49,985 nucleotides of DNA from contig NZ_JAGGQU010000028.1 of assembly GCF_018613155.1 (NCBI RefSeq), positions 1-49,985 on the forward strand, written 5' to 3'. Origin of the DNA: Bacillus sp. ISL-55. Its GTDB lineage: Bacteria; Bacillota; Bacilli; Bacillales; Cytobacillaceae. The notes beneath the pieces were generated by a model. That model did not search any database and was not told the DNA's origin. It was given only the letters and a program-made list of their open reading frames with translations. A program made the position numbers and the translations under genes. Positions 22,668 to 32,685 of the stretch are shown here, one piece after another (within the stretch, counting starts at the first letter, position 1; every line of letters begins with the position of its first letter).

Positions 22668-23936
22668 TTACTTCTCCTTCCGCATCATGTTATTTGGGTA
22701 GACAGGCTTGTCCATCTTGAACTTGACGATTTGCAATGGATGGCGGGCAACATCAAGTTCATTGCCATCTTCATCCCAAATCTTCTCAACGACATGAGTG
22801 AAGTTTTCGATTTCTGGACCAAAGAATTCAACCTCGTCGCCTGGCTTGAAGTAGTTCCTTTGCTGAAGTGTTACCATTTGCGTATCAGCATCGTAATCAA
22901 GCACAAGTCCGGCAAAATCGAAAGTTGTCTTTTTGCTATGGTTTCCAAACATTTGCTCTTTATACCCAGGAACTCCCTCAAAGAAGGCAGTTGCTGTCTC
23001 ACGATTCGCACATTTGTCCAATTCTTCAAGCCATTCCTGCTTGATGACAAAGTTCTCAGGATCTTCGCAATAAGCATCAATCACTTTGCGGTATACGCTG
23101 ACTACAGTCGCAATATAGTGGATTGATTTCATGCGGCCTTCAATTTTCAAGCTGTCTATTCCAAGCTCGATCATGCGTGGAATCGATTCGATCAGCTTAA
23201 GATCCTTTGGGCTCATCGCAAATGGAGAATCACCTTCAGCAAACAAGGCATTTTCTTCATTTCCTTCAAGTGTATACAAGTCATAGTCCCAGCGGCAAGA
23301 CTGACAGCAGCCGCCGCGGTTGGAATCACGTGCTGTCATGTGATTGCTCAATGTACAGCGGCCTGAGTAGGCGATACACATTGCGCCATGGATGAAGGTT
23401 TCGATTTCGATATCTACTTTTTCCTTCATTTCCTTGATTTCATCTGCACTTGTCTCACGAGCAAGAACGACACGCTCAAGTCCTTCTTCCTTCCAGAACT
23501 GGACAGCTTTCCAGTTTGAAAGGGATTGCTGTGTGCTCAGGTGGACTTCAATCTCTGGAGCGACCCTGCGGCATGTTTCGATGATCAGAGGATCAGCGAC
23601 GATGATGCCGTGAACGCCTGCTCCCTTCAAGCCTAATAGATAGTCTTCAAGACCATCGATATTTTCATTGTGGGCAAAAATGTTTGTTGTTACATAGATT
23701 TTCGCATCGTATTTCTTGGCGAATTCAACGCCTTCCTTCATTTCCTCAAAAGTGAAATTATCTGCGTTCGAGCGCAGGCCATACTCTTGTCCGCCAATAA
23801 AAACGGCATCCGCACCATACTGGACGGCAATCTTCAATTTCTCAAGATTTCCGGCCGGCGCAAGCAGTTCTGGCTTTTTCACGATGACACGCTTCCCGTC
23901 AACAATTTGCGAGATTTTATCTGCTACTGCTGCCAT
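22668..23936 (-). CDS. trhP2: TrhP2 (YrrO), U32 family tRNA hydroxylation protein
   Basis: A 422-residue peptidase-U32 family protein. Typical blocks: KKPELLAPAGNLEKLKIAVQ, YGADAVFIGG, FIHGAMCIAYSGRCTLSNH and the cysteine-rich RGGCCQSCRWDY, which with the preceding Cys residues fits the family iron-sulfur site. B. subtilis YrrO acts with YrrN in prephenate-dependent hydroxylation of wobble uridine 34 in certain tRNAs (5-hydroxyuridine). It follows trhP1 by 27 bases. Confidence 0.93.
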   Translation of the reverse strand: MAAVADKISQIVDGKRVIVKKPELLAPAGNLEKLKIAVQYGADAVFIGGQEYGLRSNADNFTFEEMKEGVEFAKKYDAKIYVTTNIFAHNENIDGLEDYLLGLKGAGVHGIIVADPLIIETCRRVAPEIEVHLSTQQSLSNWKAVQFWKEEGLERVVLARETSADEIKEMKEKVDIEIETFIHGAMCIAYSGRCTLSNHMTARDSNRGGCCQSCRWDYDLYTLEGNEENALFAEGDSPFAMSPKDLKLIESIPRMIELGIDSLKIEGRMKSIHYIATVVSVYRKVIDAYCEDPENFVIKQEWLEELDKCANRETATAFFEGVPGYKEQMFGNHSKKTTFDFAGLVLDYDADTQMVTLQQRNYFKPGDEVEFFGPEIENFTHVVEKIWDEDGNELDVARHPLQIVKFKMDKPVYPNNMMRKEK

Positions 23937-23963
23937 TACGCAACCTCCTCATAGTTCTTACTT

Positions 23964-24893
23964 TTAATAAACCGTCTCTTTGAAAAAGAATCCTGTGTCC
24001 AGCGGGCGGTTTGGAGGTTGCAGTTCTTCAGCTGCTTCCAGCAATCCGTCTTTTTCTTCGTCGTACTGGTCTGGATCCTCAATAGCCAGATCAATGGCTT
24101 TGCGGTAAAGCTTGGTGATTTCAAGAATATATTCAGGGCTCTTCAGGATGCCGTCAATTTTAAAAGAATCGACTCCAGCTTCCACAAGCTCCGTTAGTTC
24201 ATCAATAATGCAAATATCGTTAGGACTCATGATATGAGTGCCATTTTCATCCTCGAAAATAGGATACTTATTCTCACGCTCTTTATCGTGAAGGAACATA
24301 TTGCGCTCTTGTTTGCGGTTCTCAACTTCCAGCGCCTTGCCTTGATATTCAAAGTAATGTCCAAGCAATGGTCGTTTAGACTGGAACATGTTCATCATTC
24401 CATGAACCTGTACCTCAATTTCAACCTCAGCATTTCCCTTGATTTCAACAATGGCATCCATATTGATTTCCCTTGCAAGAACGGCGCGTTTTGCACCTTT
24501 TCTGCCCCAATAGTTGCAAGTATACCAGTTCGTGCCTGTTGTTTCCGTGCTCCAATGAAGCTTCATATCCGGTGTATATTCCTTTGCAGCCATCAATACT
24601 GCCGGGTCGCCAAAAGTGACTCCATCCGCATTGACATCCTTAAGGAATGTAAGATACTCACCAAGCAAATCAATTTTTTCATTGTGGAACAAAGCATTCA
24701 TCGCGACATATACTTTCTTGCCCTTTGAGTGTGCCAGTTCGATTGCCTGCTTTACGTCCTCACGGCTAAACTCGCCAGCAAGGCGCAGACCGAATTTCTG
24801 TTCACCAATCAAGAAAGCATCTGCTCCTGCTTCTGCCAGTGGAATAATATCCTCAACACTCTTTGGAGTTACCAATAATTCAGGTTTATTCAT
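23964..24893 (-). CDS. trhP1: TrhP1 (YrrN), U32 family tRNA hydroxylation protein
   Basis: A 309-residue U32 protein (KPELLVTPKSVEDIIPLAEA, GADAFLIGEQKFGLR, VEIEVQVHGMMNMFQSKRPL). It lacks the CCQSC-type cysteine cluster seen in trhP2, as expected for this paralog. Together the two are needed for 5-hydroxyuridine at tRNA position 34. ATG 24893 has AGAGGTG upstream; GTG 24902 is less likely. The start is 5 bases from the stop of trmR. Confidence 0.92.
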   Translation of the reverse strand: MNKPELLVTPKSVEDIIPLAEAGADAFLIGEQKFGLRLAGEFSREDVKQAIELAHSKGKKVYVAMNALFHNEKIDLLGEYLTFLKDVNADGVTFGDPAVLMAAKEYTPDMKLHWSTETTGTNWYTCNYWGRKGAKRAVLAREINMDAIVEIKGNAEVEIEVQVHGMMNMFQSKRPLLGHYFEYQGKALEVENRKQERNMFLHDKERENKYPIFEDENGTHIMSPNDICIIDELTELVEAGVDSFKIDGILKSPEYILEITKLYRKAIDLAIEDPDQYDEEKDGLLEAAEELQPPNRPLDTGFFFKETVY

Positions 24894-24898
24894 TCCGT

Positions 24899-25537
24899 TC
24901 ACCTCTTCTTACTAACCGCTATACCATCGCCTATCGGCAGGATGACAGTATCATACTCCTGATTGGCTGCAAGCCAGCGGTTGAATTCGTCTATTTTTTT
25001 TACCAGGCTGCGTAATCTCCTGCTATCCGCTTCCTGATTATATACAAGCCCTTTAAATAGGACATTATCCGTAATGATCATTCCTCCCGGCTTTAAATAC
25101 CTAGAGTACATTTCAAAAAAGCGCCTATACTGCCCTTTGGCTGCATCAATAAAAATGGCGTCAAAGGGGCCATGGCCGGCGACTTCGTCTTCCAGCTCCA
25201 GCGCATCTCCACTGATCGGGATGATCCGCTGCTGCATTTCTGCCCTCTTGATAAAATCAACTGCAAGCTTAAAGCGTTCCTCATCACGTTCCAAAGTGAC
25301 AATCTTTGTTTGCGGCAGGGCGAATGCCATCCTTAGAGCAGAATAGCCAATTGCCGTCCCTACTTCCAGAATCGCTTCTGGCTGCTGGATCCTCAAAAGC
25401 TGAAGCATAGTTTCAATTCCTGAGGGCTCCATGATCGGGACTCCATTTTTGTCTGCATATTGCTCCATCTCAGCAAGGAGGCCATTCCTGGGATGTATTA
25501 AAGAATCTATATAATTTTGCAGCTCTTGACTAAGCAA
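24899..25537 (-). CDS. trmR: TrmR (YrrM), tRNA 5-hydroxyuridine methyltransferase
   Basis: A 212-residue O-methyltransferase of the catechol-OMT-like fold: ILEVGTAIGYSALRMA is the SAM motif, FDAIFIDAAKGQYRRFF and MIITDNVLFKGL the metal/active-site strands. In B. subtilis YrrM methylates 5-hydroxyuridine to 5-methoxyuridine. It starts at TTG (25537) after GAGGTGAT. Its clustering with trhP1 and trhP2 makes a complete mo5U34 route. Confidence 0.9.
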   Translation of the reverse strand: MLSQELQNYIDSLIHPRNGLLAEMEQYADKNGVPIMEPSGIETMLQLLRIQQPEAILEVGTAIGYSALRMAFALPQTKIVTLERDEERFKLAVDFIKRAEMQQRIIPISGDALELEDEVAGHGPFDAIFIDAAKGQYRRFFEMYSRYLKPGGMIITDNVLFKGLVYNQEADSRRLRSLVKKIDEFNRWLAANQEYDTVILPIGDGIAVSKKR

Positions 25538-25605
25538 GCTGCATCACCTCTATTCAAAGGCTATCTTTTAGCCAGAGTAGGTATAAGAATGACTGTCAGA
25601 GCATG

Positions 25606-25740
25606 AAAAAAATAGCGTTCACAGGTTAAGAGAGGACACCATCAGGCCATGCTGCCCTACAGGTTCATAAGCTAAAGCCGCAACTCCTACTTCTGTAATA
25701 CACGCTATCAAATGAATCAGAGCTCCCACCCGAGAGCACA
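25606..25740 (-). ncRNA. candidate structured RNA upstream of trmR
   Basis: The roughly 300-base gap between trmR and mltG holds no protein frame I can support but shows nested pairing on the minus strand: GCTC/GAGC hairpin (25722-25737); ATAGCGT (25702-25708) able to pair with ACGCTAT (25612-25618), the latter followed by seven T; inside, GGGCA/TGTCC with CAT/ATG (25632-25655). A closed multi-branched RNA ending in a terminator would fit, or a long trmR leader. I recognise no known RNA family. Confidence 0.4.
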
Positions 25741-25837
25741 CACTAGACAGTAATATTACTACAAAAAAACACTTGTATTATTTTATCACAATAAGAAGGG
25801 AAATGCTAATCATTCTGCATTTCCCTTTAAATTACTG

Positions 25838-26980
25838 TTATTTTTTGTTTGTGATATGTTCATTCACTTTGCGATTATGTTCCGCAAGAGTTTTAGAGAA
25901 GAGCACATCTCCAGTAGACGTTGCAATGAAATACATATCATCCGTGTCGGCAGGTGCCAGGGCGGCTTCAATCGACATTACCCCCGGATTGGCGATTGGG
26001 CCTGGCGGCAAACCCTGGATTTTATAGGTATTATAAGGGTCATCAATTTCAAGATCCTTGTAAAACACCCGGTCTTTATGTTCTCCGTGCGCATATAGAA
26101 CAGTAGGGTCTGTTTGCAGCATCATGCCGTCTTCCAGGCGATTATAGAAAACGCTAGCGATTTTATCGCGGTCAGCTTTTTCAGTCGCTTCTTCTTCAAT
26201 GAGTGATGCCATCGTCATCAGTTCATGCGTCGTCATTTCTTTTTCTTCCATCTGGCCTCTGAATTCACCGAGAACTTCCTTAGTCTTAGTAAGCATGACA
26301 GTTACGATTTCCTCGACCGTCGGCTTTTCAGAATAGAAAGGATAAGTTGCCGGGAACAGATAGCCCTCTAGCGGATACTTTACATTTTCTTTTAAAATGT
26401 CCTCCGTCAGAACGTCTGGATATCTTCCCATCATATTCGTGATGAACTCTTTATCGTTCAGCTGTTTGAAAATCTCTTCTTCGTTTTGCTGTGTCTTCTC
26501 CGCGATAATTCCAGCGATTTGCTTCAGCTGCTTTCCTTCAGGAATGGTAATTTTCATGACCACTTCCTGCATGACTTTACCAGTTTTCAAGCTCGAAATT
26601 ATTTCCGGGATGGTCATGGACGGATTCATTTTGTAATCGCCGGCCATAAAACCTGCTTCATTTTTAAATTTCACATAGTATTTGAAGACCCTAGCATCCC
26701 GAATTACACCATTCTCCTCCAATATCTTTCCAATTCCTGTAGTAGAGGAGCCAATCGGGATGTTGACATCAATCGTCTTCTCGCTGGATGCATCTACCGG
26801 CTTAAGGGCTTCTTTAATATAATAATATCCGCCTCCGCCAACTGCCCCGATGAGCAGGATACCGACGATCGCCGTGATGAAAACAATCTTCCTGACAATT
26901 CTTGCTTCCTTTTGCTGTTCAACCAATCTCTCAGCAATCAACTTCTTTTTATCTTGTTTATTATTTTTTTCGTCAGACAT
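25838..26980 (-). CDS. mltG: MltG (YrrL), endolytic transglycosylase
   Basis: A 380-residue YceG-family protein. A charged cytoplasmic head (about 30 residues) is followed by a membrane helix (IVFITAIVGILLIGAVGGGG), a LysM-like segment, and the catalytic domain with the Glu in SLIEEEATEKADRDKIASVF and QTDPTVLYAHG...YNTYKIQGLPPGPIANPG. It cleaves nascent glycan strands at the membrane and sets their length. Confidence 0.95.
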   Translation of the reverse strand: MSDEKNNKQDKKKLIAERLVEQQKEARIVRKIVFITAIVGILLIGAVGGGGYYYIKEALKPVDASSEKTIDVNIPIGSSTTGIGKILEENGVIRDARVFKYYVKFKNEAGFMAGDYKMNPSMTIPEIISSLKTGKVMQEVVMKITIPEGKQLKQIAGIIAEKTQQNEEEIFKQLNDKEFITNMMGRYPDVLTEDILKENVKYPLEGYLFPATYPFYSEKPTVEEIVTVMLTKTKEVLGEFRGQMEEKEMTTHELMTMASLIEEEATEKADRDKIASVFYNRLEDGMMLQTDPTVLYAHGEHKDRVFYKDLEIDDPYNTYKIQGLPPGPIANPGVMSIEAALAPADTDDMYFIATSTGDVLFSKTLAEHNRKVNEHITNKK

Positions 26981-27043
26981 AACTTCCCCCTCCAGTTAAC
27001 AATGTTAATTTCCTGGATACTCTCTATTTTCACATCTCGAACC

Positions 27044-27049
27044 ATTATA
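27044..27049 (-). promoter_or_regulatory. candidate -10 of the mltG promoter
   Basis: A perfect TATAAT on the minus strand, 64 bases before the mltG start; a TTGCAA about 19 bases upstream is a poor -35. This A/T-rich stretch lies between mltG and array B. Confidence 0.4.
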
Positions 27050-27183
27050 CTATATTTTTTATTTCTATTTGCAAATAATTACGAAAAAATACCACTAGCG
27101 ACAAATAAACCAAAATTTCGACAGTGCTAGTAAAAGGTGTGAGAACAGAAGGCGGTGCCTTTTTCGGGGAGGGGCTGGTATGG

Positions 27184-27408
27184 AGGTCAATATAGATGAT
27201 CTATCGGACACTTTCCTGAGATTCTGCACCCTGTTTGGCCGATAAAGCCCTTCTATCGGACATTTCCCAAAGATTCTCCTCTCTGTTTGTCCGATAGAGC
27301 CTTCCTATCGGACACTTTCCTGAGATTCTGCACCCTGTTTGTCCGATAGAGCCCTCCTATCGGACACTTTTCAAGGAATATCCCCTCTGTTTGGTCAATA
27401 GATTTACC
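27184..27408. repeat. array B: palindromic tandem repeat, period 52 bp
   Basis: Units start at 27236, 27288, 27340 and (decayed) 27392, exactly 52 bases apart; a further decayed unit is at 27184. The full unit is TGTCCGATAG, AGCCTTC, CTATCGGACA, then a 25-base spacer ending CTGTT. Arms of 10 bp around 7 bases make a strong cruciform or hairpin. Both edge units have decayed to GGTCAATA. It shares unit length, TGTCCGA/TCGGACA ends and CTGTT spacer end with array A. It lies between mltG and the yrzB terminator. Confidence 0.95.
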
Positions 27409-27410
27409 AA

Positions 27411-27446
27411 AAAAAATAAAGGACCAGGCATCATTCGCCTGGTCCT
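27411..27446 (-). terminator. yrzB operon terminator
   Basis: AGGACCAGGC and GCCTGGTCCT pair around a 7-base loop; on the minus strand TTTATTTTTTT follows. Confidence 0.9.
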
Positions 27447-27457
27447 AATGTGTTGTT

Positions 27458-27754
27458 CTATTCTTCGTCTTGCTCTGCAAGGAAGGTTTCTAGCATTTCT
27501 TCGATCATGTCCCATTCTGCGTCAGTTTCGATTGGCATTAGTTCGCCATCTTCGTTGTCTTCTGACGGTGTGAATGCTGATGCGTGGATTTCAATTTCTT
27601 CGTCATCGCTATCCTCTGCACCTACTGGGTAGTAAAGCACATATGACTTGCCAAATTCATCAGAGTCAAATGTGAAAAGTACTTCGCATAGCTGTTCGTT
27701 GCCGTTTTCGTCTACTACTGTAATGTTGTTTTCGCCGTGATCCATTGTAGTCAC
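27458..27754 (-). CDS. yrzB: YrzB (DUF1292)
   Basis: A 98-residue very acidic protein ([42 protein letters not shown] end) of the DUF1292 family. It normally follows ruvX and yrzL in Firmicutes; function unknown. It starts 6 bases after ruvX and ends the alaS-downstream operon. Confidence 0.92.
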   Translation of the reverse strand: MTTMDHGENNITVVDENGNEQLCEVLFTFDSDEFGKSYVLYYPVGAEDSDDEEIEIHASAFTPSEDNEDGELMPIETDAEWDMIEEMLETFLAEQDEE

Positions 27755-27760
27755 CTCAAT

Positions 27761-28177
27761 TTAATTTTGGCTGTTTAAATAGCCTTGTAAAATCATCATT
27801 GCGGCCATTTTATCAATGACCTTTTTTCTTTTTTTGCGGCTCATGTCTGCCTCGAGCAAAACCCGCTCTGCAGCCACTGTCGTCAGACGCTCGTCCCAGA
27901 GGATGACAGAAACGCCGAACCTTTCCTCCAATTCACGGGCATAGAATTGGCTCGCTTCTCCGCGTGGCCCAATACTGCCGTTCATGTTTTTAGGCAGCCC
28001 GACGACAACTTTGTCGACTTCGTACTCTTTTATTATTTTACCTAATTCATCGAAACCAAACACATTTTCATCTTCGTTGATTTTCAATGTTTCAAGTCCC
28101 TGAGCAGTCCATCCCAGTTCATCGCTCAGCGCAATGCCGACTGTTTTTGAACCGACATCCAGTCCCATCGTACGCAT
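27761..28177 (-). CDS. ruvX: RuvX/YqgF (YrrK), RNase H-fold nuclease
   Basis: A 138-residue YqgF-family protein with RNase H-like acidic residues in [28 protein letters not shown] and [15 protein letters not shown]. It was named as a putative Holliday-junction resolvase; in E. coli it works in 16S rRNA 5' processing. It starts directly after yrzL (stop and start abut). Confidence 0.93.
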   Translation of the reverse strand: MRTMGLDVGSKTVGIALSDELGWTAQGLETLKINEDENVFGFDELGKIIKEYEVDKVVVGLPKNMNGSIGPRGEASQFYARELEERFGVSVILWDERLTTVAAERVLLEADMSRKKRKKVIDKMAAMMILQGYLNSQN

Positions 28178-28447
28178 TTATTTCCCCTCTCGGTGGTTCC
28201 TTAAATAGGATTTGACCAGTTCCTCGATAATTTCATCGCGCTCCAGCTTACGGATAATATTGCGGGCATCCCGATGGCGGGGAATGTAGGCCGGGTCGCC
28301 AGAGAGCAAATAACCGACAATCTGGTTGATCGGGTTATATCCCTTTTCCTGCAGTGCTTCATACACCTGCAGAAGGACTTCATTGGCGTCATGCTCAAAA
28401 GGCTCTTCGGGAAAATTAAATCTCATCGTCTTGTCAAACGAGCTCAT
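28178..28447 (-). CDS. yrzL: YrzL, IreB-family regulatory phosphoprotein
   Basis: An 89-residue IreB/DUF965 protein ([55 protein letters not shown]). In Enterococcus IreB is a substrate of the PASTA kinase IreK and affects cephalosporin resistance; the N-terminal Thr in DKTMRF is near the phosphorylated positions. ATG 28447 is preferred over GTG 28456 because AGAGGTG spacing fits. It stands between alaS and ruvX, the conserved order. Confidence 0.93.
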   Translation of the reverse strand: MSSFDKTMRFNFPEEPFEHDANEVLLQVYEALQEKGYNPINQIVGYLLSGDPAYIPRHRDARNIIRKLERDEIIEELVKSYLRNHREGK

Positions 28448-28526
28448 CGAATGCACCTCTCTTTCAAAAAATAGCCGGTAAAATTTTCTTCAAGTTACCT
28501 TCATTCTACACTACTTTACTTTTATA

Positions 28527-31160
28527 TCAAATTGATTTTACCCATTCTTCGGCAAATTGAAGCGCATTGTCGAGTTTTGATGGGTCCTTCCCGCCAGCCT
28601 GGGCCATATCCGGACGGCCTCCGCCGCCTCCGCCGCAAATTGCCGCTGCTTCCTTGATCAGTTTTCCAGCCTGGTATCCTTGTTTGATCAAATCATCTGT
28701 CACTGCAGCAATCAGATTCACTTTGCTGCCATCGGTCATGCCAAGCAGGATGACAGCTGAACCTAGCTTTTGCTTCAAGTCATCAGCCATATTACGAAGG
28801 CTGTTCATATCTGCAGCCTGAACGCGTGCTGCCAGCAACTGGACACCATTGACTTCTTTGACCTTGGAAGTAAGGCTTCCTGCTTCAATATTACCCAATT
28901 TTGCGGAAAGAGATTCATTTTCACGCTGAAGCTGCTTCATTTCTACAAGCATGGAATCAATTCTGTTCGCTACTTCTTTTGGAGACGTCTTCAATTTAGA
29001 TGCTGCGTCCTTCAGAATACTGATCTGGTCATTGAGCACTGTGTAAGCTGCTTCGCCTGTTACGGCTTCAATTCTTCTTGTTCCTGCACCAATACCGCTC
29101 TCGGAAACAATTTTAAATAGTCCGATGACAGAAGTGTTAGGAACATGGCAGCCTCCACAAAGTTCAAGGCTGTAGTCGCCGACTTTTACGACGCGGACGA
29201 TATCGCCGTATTTTTCGCCGAACAGTGCCATTGCGCCCATTGATTTTGCTTCAGCAATCGGCTTGAAACTAGTCTCAACCTGAATGCTTCTCCAGATTTT
29301 TTCGTTGACGATTGCTTCTACTTGCTCAAGCTCCTCAGCAGTCACCTGACCAAAATGAGAGAAGTCAAAACGCAATCGATCAGGCTCGACCAGCGATCCT
29401 GCCTGGTTTACGTGACCTCCCAGAACATCCTTCAACGCCTGGTGCAGCAAGTGTGTTGCAGTATGGTTCTTGATGATTCTCGCACGGTTATCCTGGTTAA
29501 CTTTCGCTGTCACTTCAAGGCCCTTCGTTACTGTCCCTTCTTCTACCACTGCATGGTGAAGGTTTTGTCCGTTTGGAGCTTTCTTTACATCCTTGACTGA
29601 TAGCTTCACGCCATTCGCTTCAATTGTTCCCTTATCAGCAATCTGGCCGCCGCTTTCTGCATAGAAAGGTGTCGTATCAAGGATGAAATGAACCTCATCG
29701 CCTGCTTTCGCTTCCTCTACAAGCTCGCCTTCCTTGACTAATGCAACAATCTTGCTGTTTGTTTCAAAATTATCATAACCTACGAATTCGCTGCTTTCTT
29801 TGATGTCACCTAGAATGCCACCTTGCACCTGCATGGAACCTACATCTTGTCGTGCAGCACGAGCTCTTTCACGCTGCAGCTCCATTTCTTTTTCAAATCC
29901 TGCATGGTCGACTTTAAGGCCTTCTTCTTCAGCATACTCTTCTGTTAATTCCACCGGGAATCCGTATGTGTCATAAAGGCGGAAGACATCCTCGCCCTGG
30001 ACCATGCCGCTGCCTTTTTCCTTTTCCTTCTTGATCAACTCAGATAGAATCGCAAGTCCTTCATGAAGCGTTTCATGGAAGCGGTCTTCTTCGTTTTTGA
30101 TAACCTTCTGGATAAAGTCTGTCTTTTCTTTTACCTCAGGATAGAAGTCATGCATGATTTCACCGACCACCGGCACAAGCTCGTACATAAATGGACGGTT
30201 GATGTTCAGTTTTTTCGCATAACGAACAGCGCGTCGAAGCAATCTGCGAAGTACATAACCGCGGCCTTCGTTTGATGGAAGCGCACCGTCACCGACAGCA
30301 AATGCGACCGTACGGATGTGATCAGCAATGACTTTGAACGCTTCATCCTTTTCTTTGGACTGTCCGTATTTTTCACCGGAGATTTCTTCAGTCGCATTGA
30401 TGATCGGCATGAACAAATCCGTTTCAAAGTTAGTCGGAACGTCCTGGACAACAGATGCCATACGCTCAAGTCCCATGCCTGTATCGATGTTCTTCTTTGG
30501 CAGCGGAGTGTAAGTTCCGTCAGGATTATGGTTAAATTCAGAGAACACAAGGTTCCAGACTTCTAAATAACGGTCATTTTCCCCTCCAGGATATAATTCC
30601 GGATCTTCAGGGTCATTGCCGTATTCAGGTCCTCTGTCATAGAAGATTTCCGTGTTAGGCCCACTTGGACCTTCACCGATATCCCAGAAGTTCCCCTCAA
30701 GGCGGATAATGCGCTCTTCTGGTACACCGACTTTCTCTCTCCAGATAGTGAAAGCTTCATCGTCTTCAGGGTGAATAGTCACGGAAAGCTTTTCCGGATC
30801 AAAACCGATCCATTTTTCATCCGTAAGGAACTCCCATGCGAATTCAATTGCTTCTACCTTGAAATAATCGCCAATCGAGAAGTTTCCGAGCATTTCAAAA
30901 AACGTATGGTGGCGTGCTGTCTTGCCGACGTTTTCGATATCGTTCGTACGGATTGATTTCTGCGCGTTTGTGATCCGCGGGTTTGCAGGAATCACACGAC
31001 CGTCAAAATACTTTTTCAATGTTGCAACACCGCTGTTGATCCAAAGCAGGGAAGGATCATCATGTGGTACAAGCGACGCACTCGGTTCGATTGCGTGGCC
31101 TTTCTCCTTAAAATAATCAAGATACATTCTTCTGATTTCAGCACCTGTCAGTTTTTTCAT
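28527..31160 (-). CDS. alaS: AlaS, alanyl-tRNA synthetase
   Basis: An 877-residue class II synthetase, full length. Catalytic domain opens [16 protein letters not shown]; the editing domain has the zinc motif [11 protein letters not shown] plus CGGCHVPNT; the C-terminal C-Ala domain has [15 protein letters not shown]. Expression is expected to be controlled by the T-box leader upstream. AGGAGG lies 7 bases before the ATG. Confidence 0.98.
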   Translation of the reverse strand: MKKLTGAEIRRMYLDYFKEKGHAIEPSASLVPHDDPSLLWINSGVATLKKYFDGRVIPANPRITNAQKSIRTNDIENVGKTARHHTFFEMLGNFSIGDYFKVEAIEFAWEFLTDEKWIGFDPEKLSVTIHPEDDEAFTIWREKVGVPEERIIRLEGNFWDIGEGPSGPNTEIFYDRGPEYGNDPEDPELYPGGENDRYLEVWNLVFSEFNHNPDGTYTPLPKKNIDTGMGLERMASVVQDVPTNFETDLFMPIINATEEISGEKYGQSKEKDEAFKVIADHIRTVAFAVGDGALPSNEGRGYVLRRLLRRAVRYAKKLNINRPFMYELVPVVGEIMHDFYPEVKEKTDFIQKVIKNEEDRFHETLHEGLAILSELIKKEKEKGSGMVQGEDVFRLYDTYGFPVELTEEYAEEEGLKVDHAGFEKEMELQRERARAARQDVGSMQVQGGILGDIKESSEFVGYDNFETNSKIVALVKEGELVEEAKAGDEVHFILDTTPFYAESGGQIADKGTIEANGVKLSVKDVKKAPNGQNLHHAVVEEGTVTKGLEVTAKVNQDNRARIIKNHTATHLLHQALKDVLGGHVNQAGSLVEPDRLRFDFSHFGQVTAEELEQVEAIVNEKIWRSIQVETSFKPIAEAKSMGAMALFGEKYGDIVRVVKVGDYSLELCGGCHVPNTSVIGLFKIVSESGIGAGTRRIEAVTGEAAYTVLNDQISILKDAASKLKTSPKEVANRIDSMLVEMKQLQRENESLSAKLGNIEAGSLTSKVKEVNGVQLLAARVQAADMNSLRNMADDLKQKLGSAVILLGMTDGSKVNLIAAVTDDLIKQGYQAGKLIKEAAAICGGGGGGRPDMAQAGGKDPSKLDNALQFAEEWVKSI

Positions 31161-31207
31161 AAAACTAACCTCCTAAACCCAATTGAAATTTAAGCTTTCA
31201 GGGATTT

Positions 31208-31462
31208 TAGGCAACAAAAAAAGCCCTCATCCCTGGACAGGGACGAGAGCTTGCTCGCGGTACCACCCTGATTATGGACACAAAAACGTGCGCCCATCTC
31301 TCAAAAACGCTTTAACGCAGCTGCTACGGCAGGTTTTGCCTGCACTCCGGAATAGCTTTCTGTTATCCTTCATCGGGAATTCTCTCAGCCTGGGAATCCC
31401 TCTCTGGACGATGGTCTATAACATACTCGTTCCTTCTACATTTTTCGAATTATTAATCTATA
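31208..31462 (-). promoter_or_regulatory. T-box riboswitch leader of alaS
   Basis: On the minus strand the T-box core AGGGTGGTACCGCG is at 31256-31269. It is followed by the terminator GCTCTCGTCCCTG...AGGGATGAGGGC with seven T residues (31216-31251). The T-box core can pair instead with the terminator's 5' arm when uncharged tRNA-Ala binds. It fills the gap before alaS; I did not assign the specifier codon. Confidence 0.93.
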
Positions 31463-31467
31463 GCCGA

Positions 31468-31496
31468 ATTATATATAGCTCCTTGCACTTTGTCAA
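31468..31496 (-). promoter_or_regulatory. SigA promoter of the alaS leader
   Basis: On the minus strand TTGACA (31491-31496) and TATAAT (31468-31473) are both perfect and 17 bases apart. Confidence 0.9.
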
Positions 31497-31511
31497 ACGA
31501 CTTGGCAAAAA

Positions 31512-32591
31512 TTATGATGGACGCTCTTTCTTTCTTTCAAGTATGATATGGTCTTTTGCGTGAATCAATGCCGCCCTTAATACGACCAGGACAGGAACAG
31601 CAAGAATCAATCCAAGGATGCCGCCAACTTCTTCCCCAGCCAGCAGTGCAAACATAATCATCAGCGGATGCATATGCAGGCTTTTGCCGACAATCAGCGG
31701 GGAGAGGATATTTCCCTCGAGGAACTGAAGCGAGAACACAATCACGAGTGAAAGAAGCACCATCTTCACCGACATTGTCGCAGCAATGATTACAGCCGGA
31801 ATCGCTCCAATGATCGGCCCGAAATATGGAATCACATTCGTGATCCCAACAATCGCTCCTAACAGCAGTGAATACTTGATGCCCGCCATCCAAAAAAACA
31901 AGGAGGAAAGGACGCCAATGATTAGACAAATAAGCAGCTGCCCGCGAATATAGCTCCCTAGCGATTTATCGACTTCATGCAGGAACTTAGTGCCCGGCTG
32001 TCTCCACTGACGCGGGGTGAGATACCATGCCGCTTTTTTCATGACATCGAAATCCTTCAGCATGTAAAAAGCAATAAACGGGATCACGGCAATCGTAAGA
32101 ATAGAATTAATCATATCCATCAGGAATGTCATCGTACCTGCGAGCACACCATCAAGCCATTGCTCCATCCGATTAATTCCATCTTCGATTCTTTCGTGGA
32201 TACCTGCCGGCCATGTCGAAGTCTGGTCAACAATGTTATTGACCATTTGTTTATACTGCTCGGCGAAATACGGAGCATTTTCCGCAAGGTCCCCCAGCTG
32301 GTGGATCAGCGCTGGTATCCCTTTATAAAAAGCAAAGCCGGCTCCGCCAAAGAACAAAATATAGATGATCAAGATAGAAACTCCGCGATGAAGTCCTTTT
32401 TGGTGAAGAGCTTCAACAATAGGATGCAGTAAATATGTAATGAACGCAGCCACGGAAAAAGGCACAAGCAGTGAAAGTAATACTTCCAAAAAAGGAACCC
32501 ATATGGACTGCAATTTGATAAATACGTAAAGAACAATGAATAAAAGGAGAAGAAATCCAAGCCGGTAATACCATTTCATCTGGATATTCAT
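31512..32591 (-). CDS. yrrI: YrrI, AI-2E/PerM-family membrane protein
   Basis: A 359-residue polytopic protein with about eight membrane helices. Family features: VLLSLLVPFSVAAFITYLLHP near the start, FLMDMINSILTIAVIPFIAFY, and the conserved GITNVIPYFGPIIGAIPAVI and LEGNILSPLIVGK blocks. The family includes the autoinducer-2 exporter TqsA and sodium/proton antiporters; the substrate here cannot be read from sequence. Confidence 0.88.
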   Translation of the reverse strand: MNIQMKWYYRLGFLLLLFIVLYVFIKLQSIWVPFLEVLLSLLVPFSVAAFITYLLHPIVEALHQKGLHRGVSILIIYILFFGGAGFAFYKGIPALIHQLGDLAENAPYFAEQYKQMVNNIVDQTSTWPAGIHERIEDGINRMEQWLDGVLAGTMTFLMDMINSILTIAVIPFIAFYMLKDFDVMKKAAWYLTPRQWRQPGTKFLHEVDKSLGSYIRGQLLICLIIGVLSSLFFWMAGIKYSLLLGAIVGITNVIPYFGPIIGAIPAVIIAATMSVKMVLLSLVIVFSLQFLEGNILSPLIVGKSLHMHPLMIMFALLAGEEVGGILGLILAVPVLVVLRAALIHAKDHIILERKKERPS

Positions 32592-32685
32592 CGATTTTCG
32601 GCCTCCTTCCTGTTTATTCTTGAAAAAAAGGAGGTGGATTATACATTTTTGGCCTTGGTAGGAGTTTTTACAAAAGCGTCTTTTG

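Noticed and set aside
31183-31563. 126-codon + strand frame
   Set aside because: It runs through the alaS T-box leader and promoter and into the end of yrrI on the other strand; no ribosome site or family.
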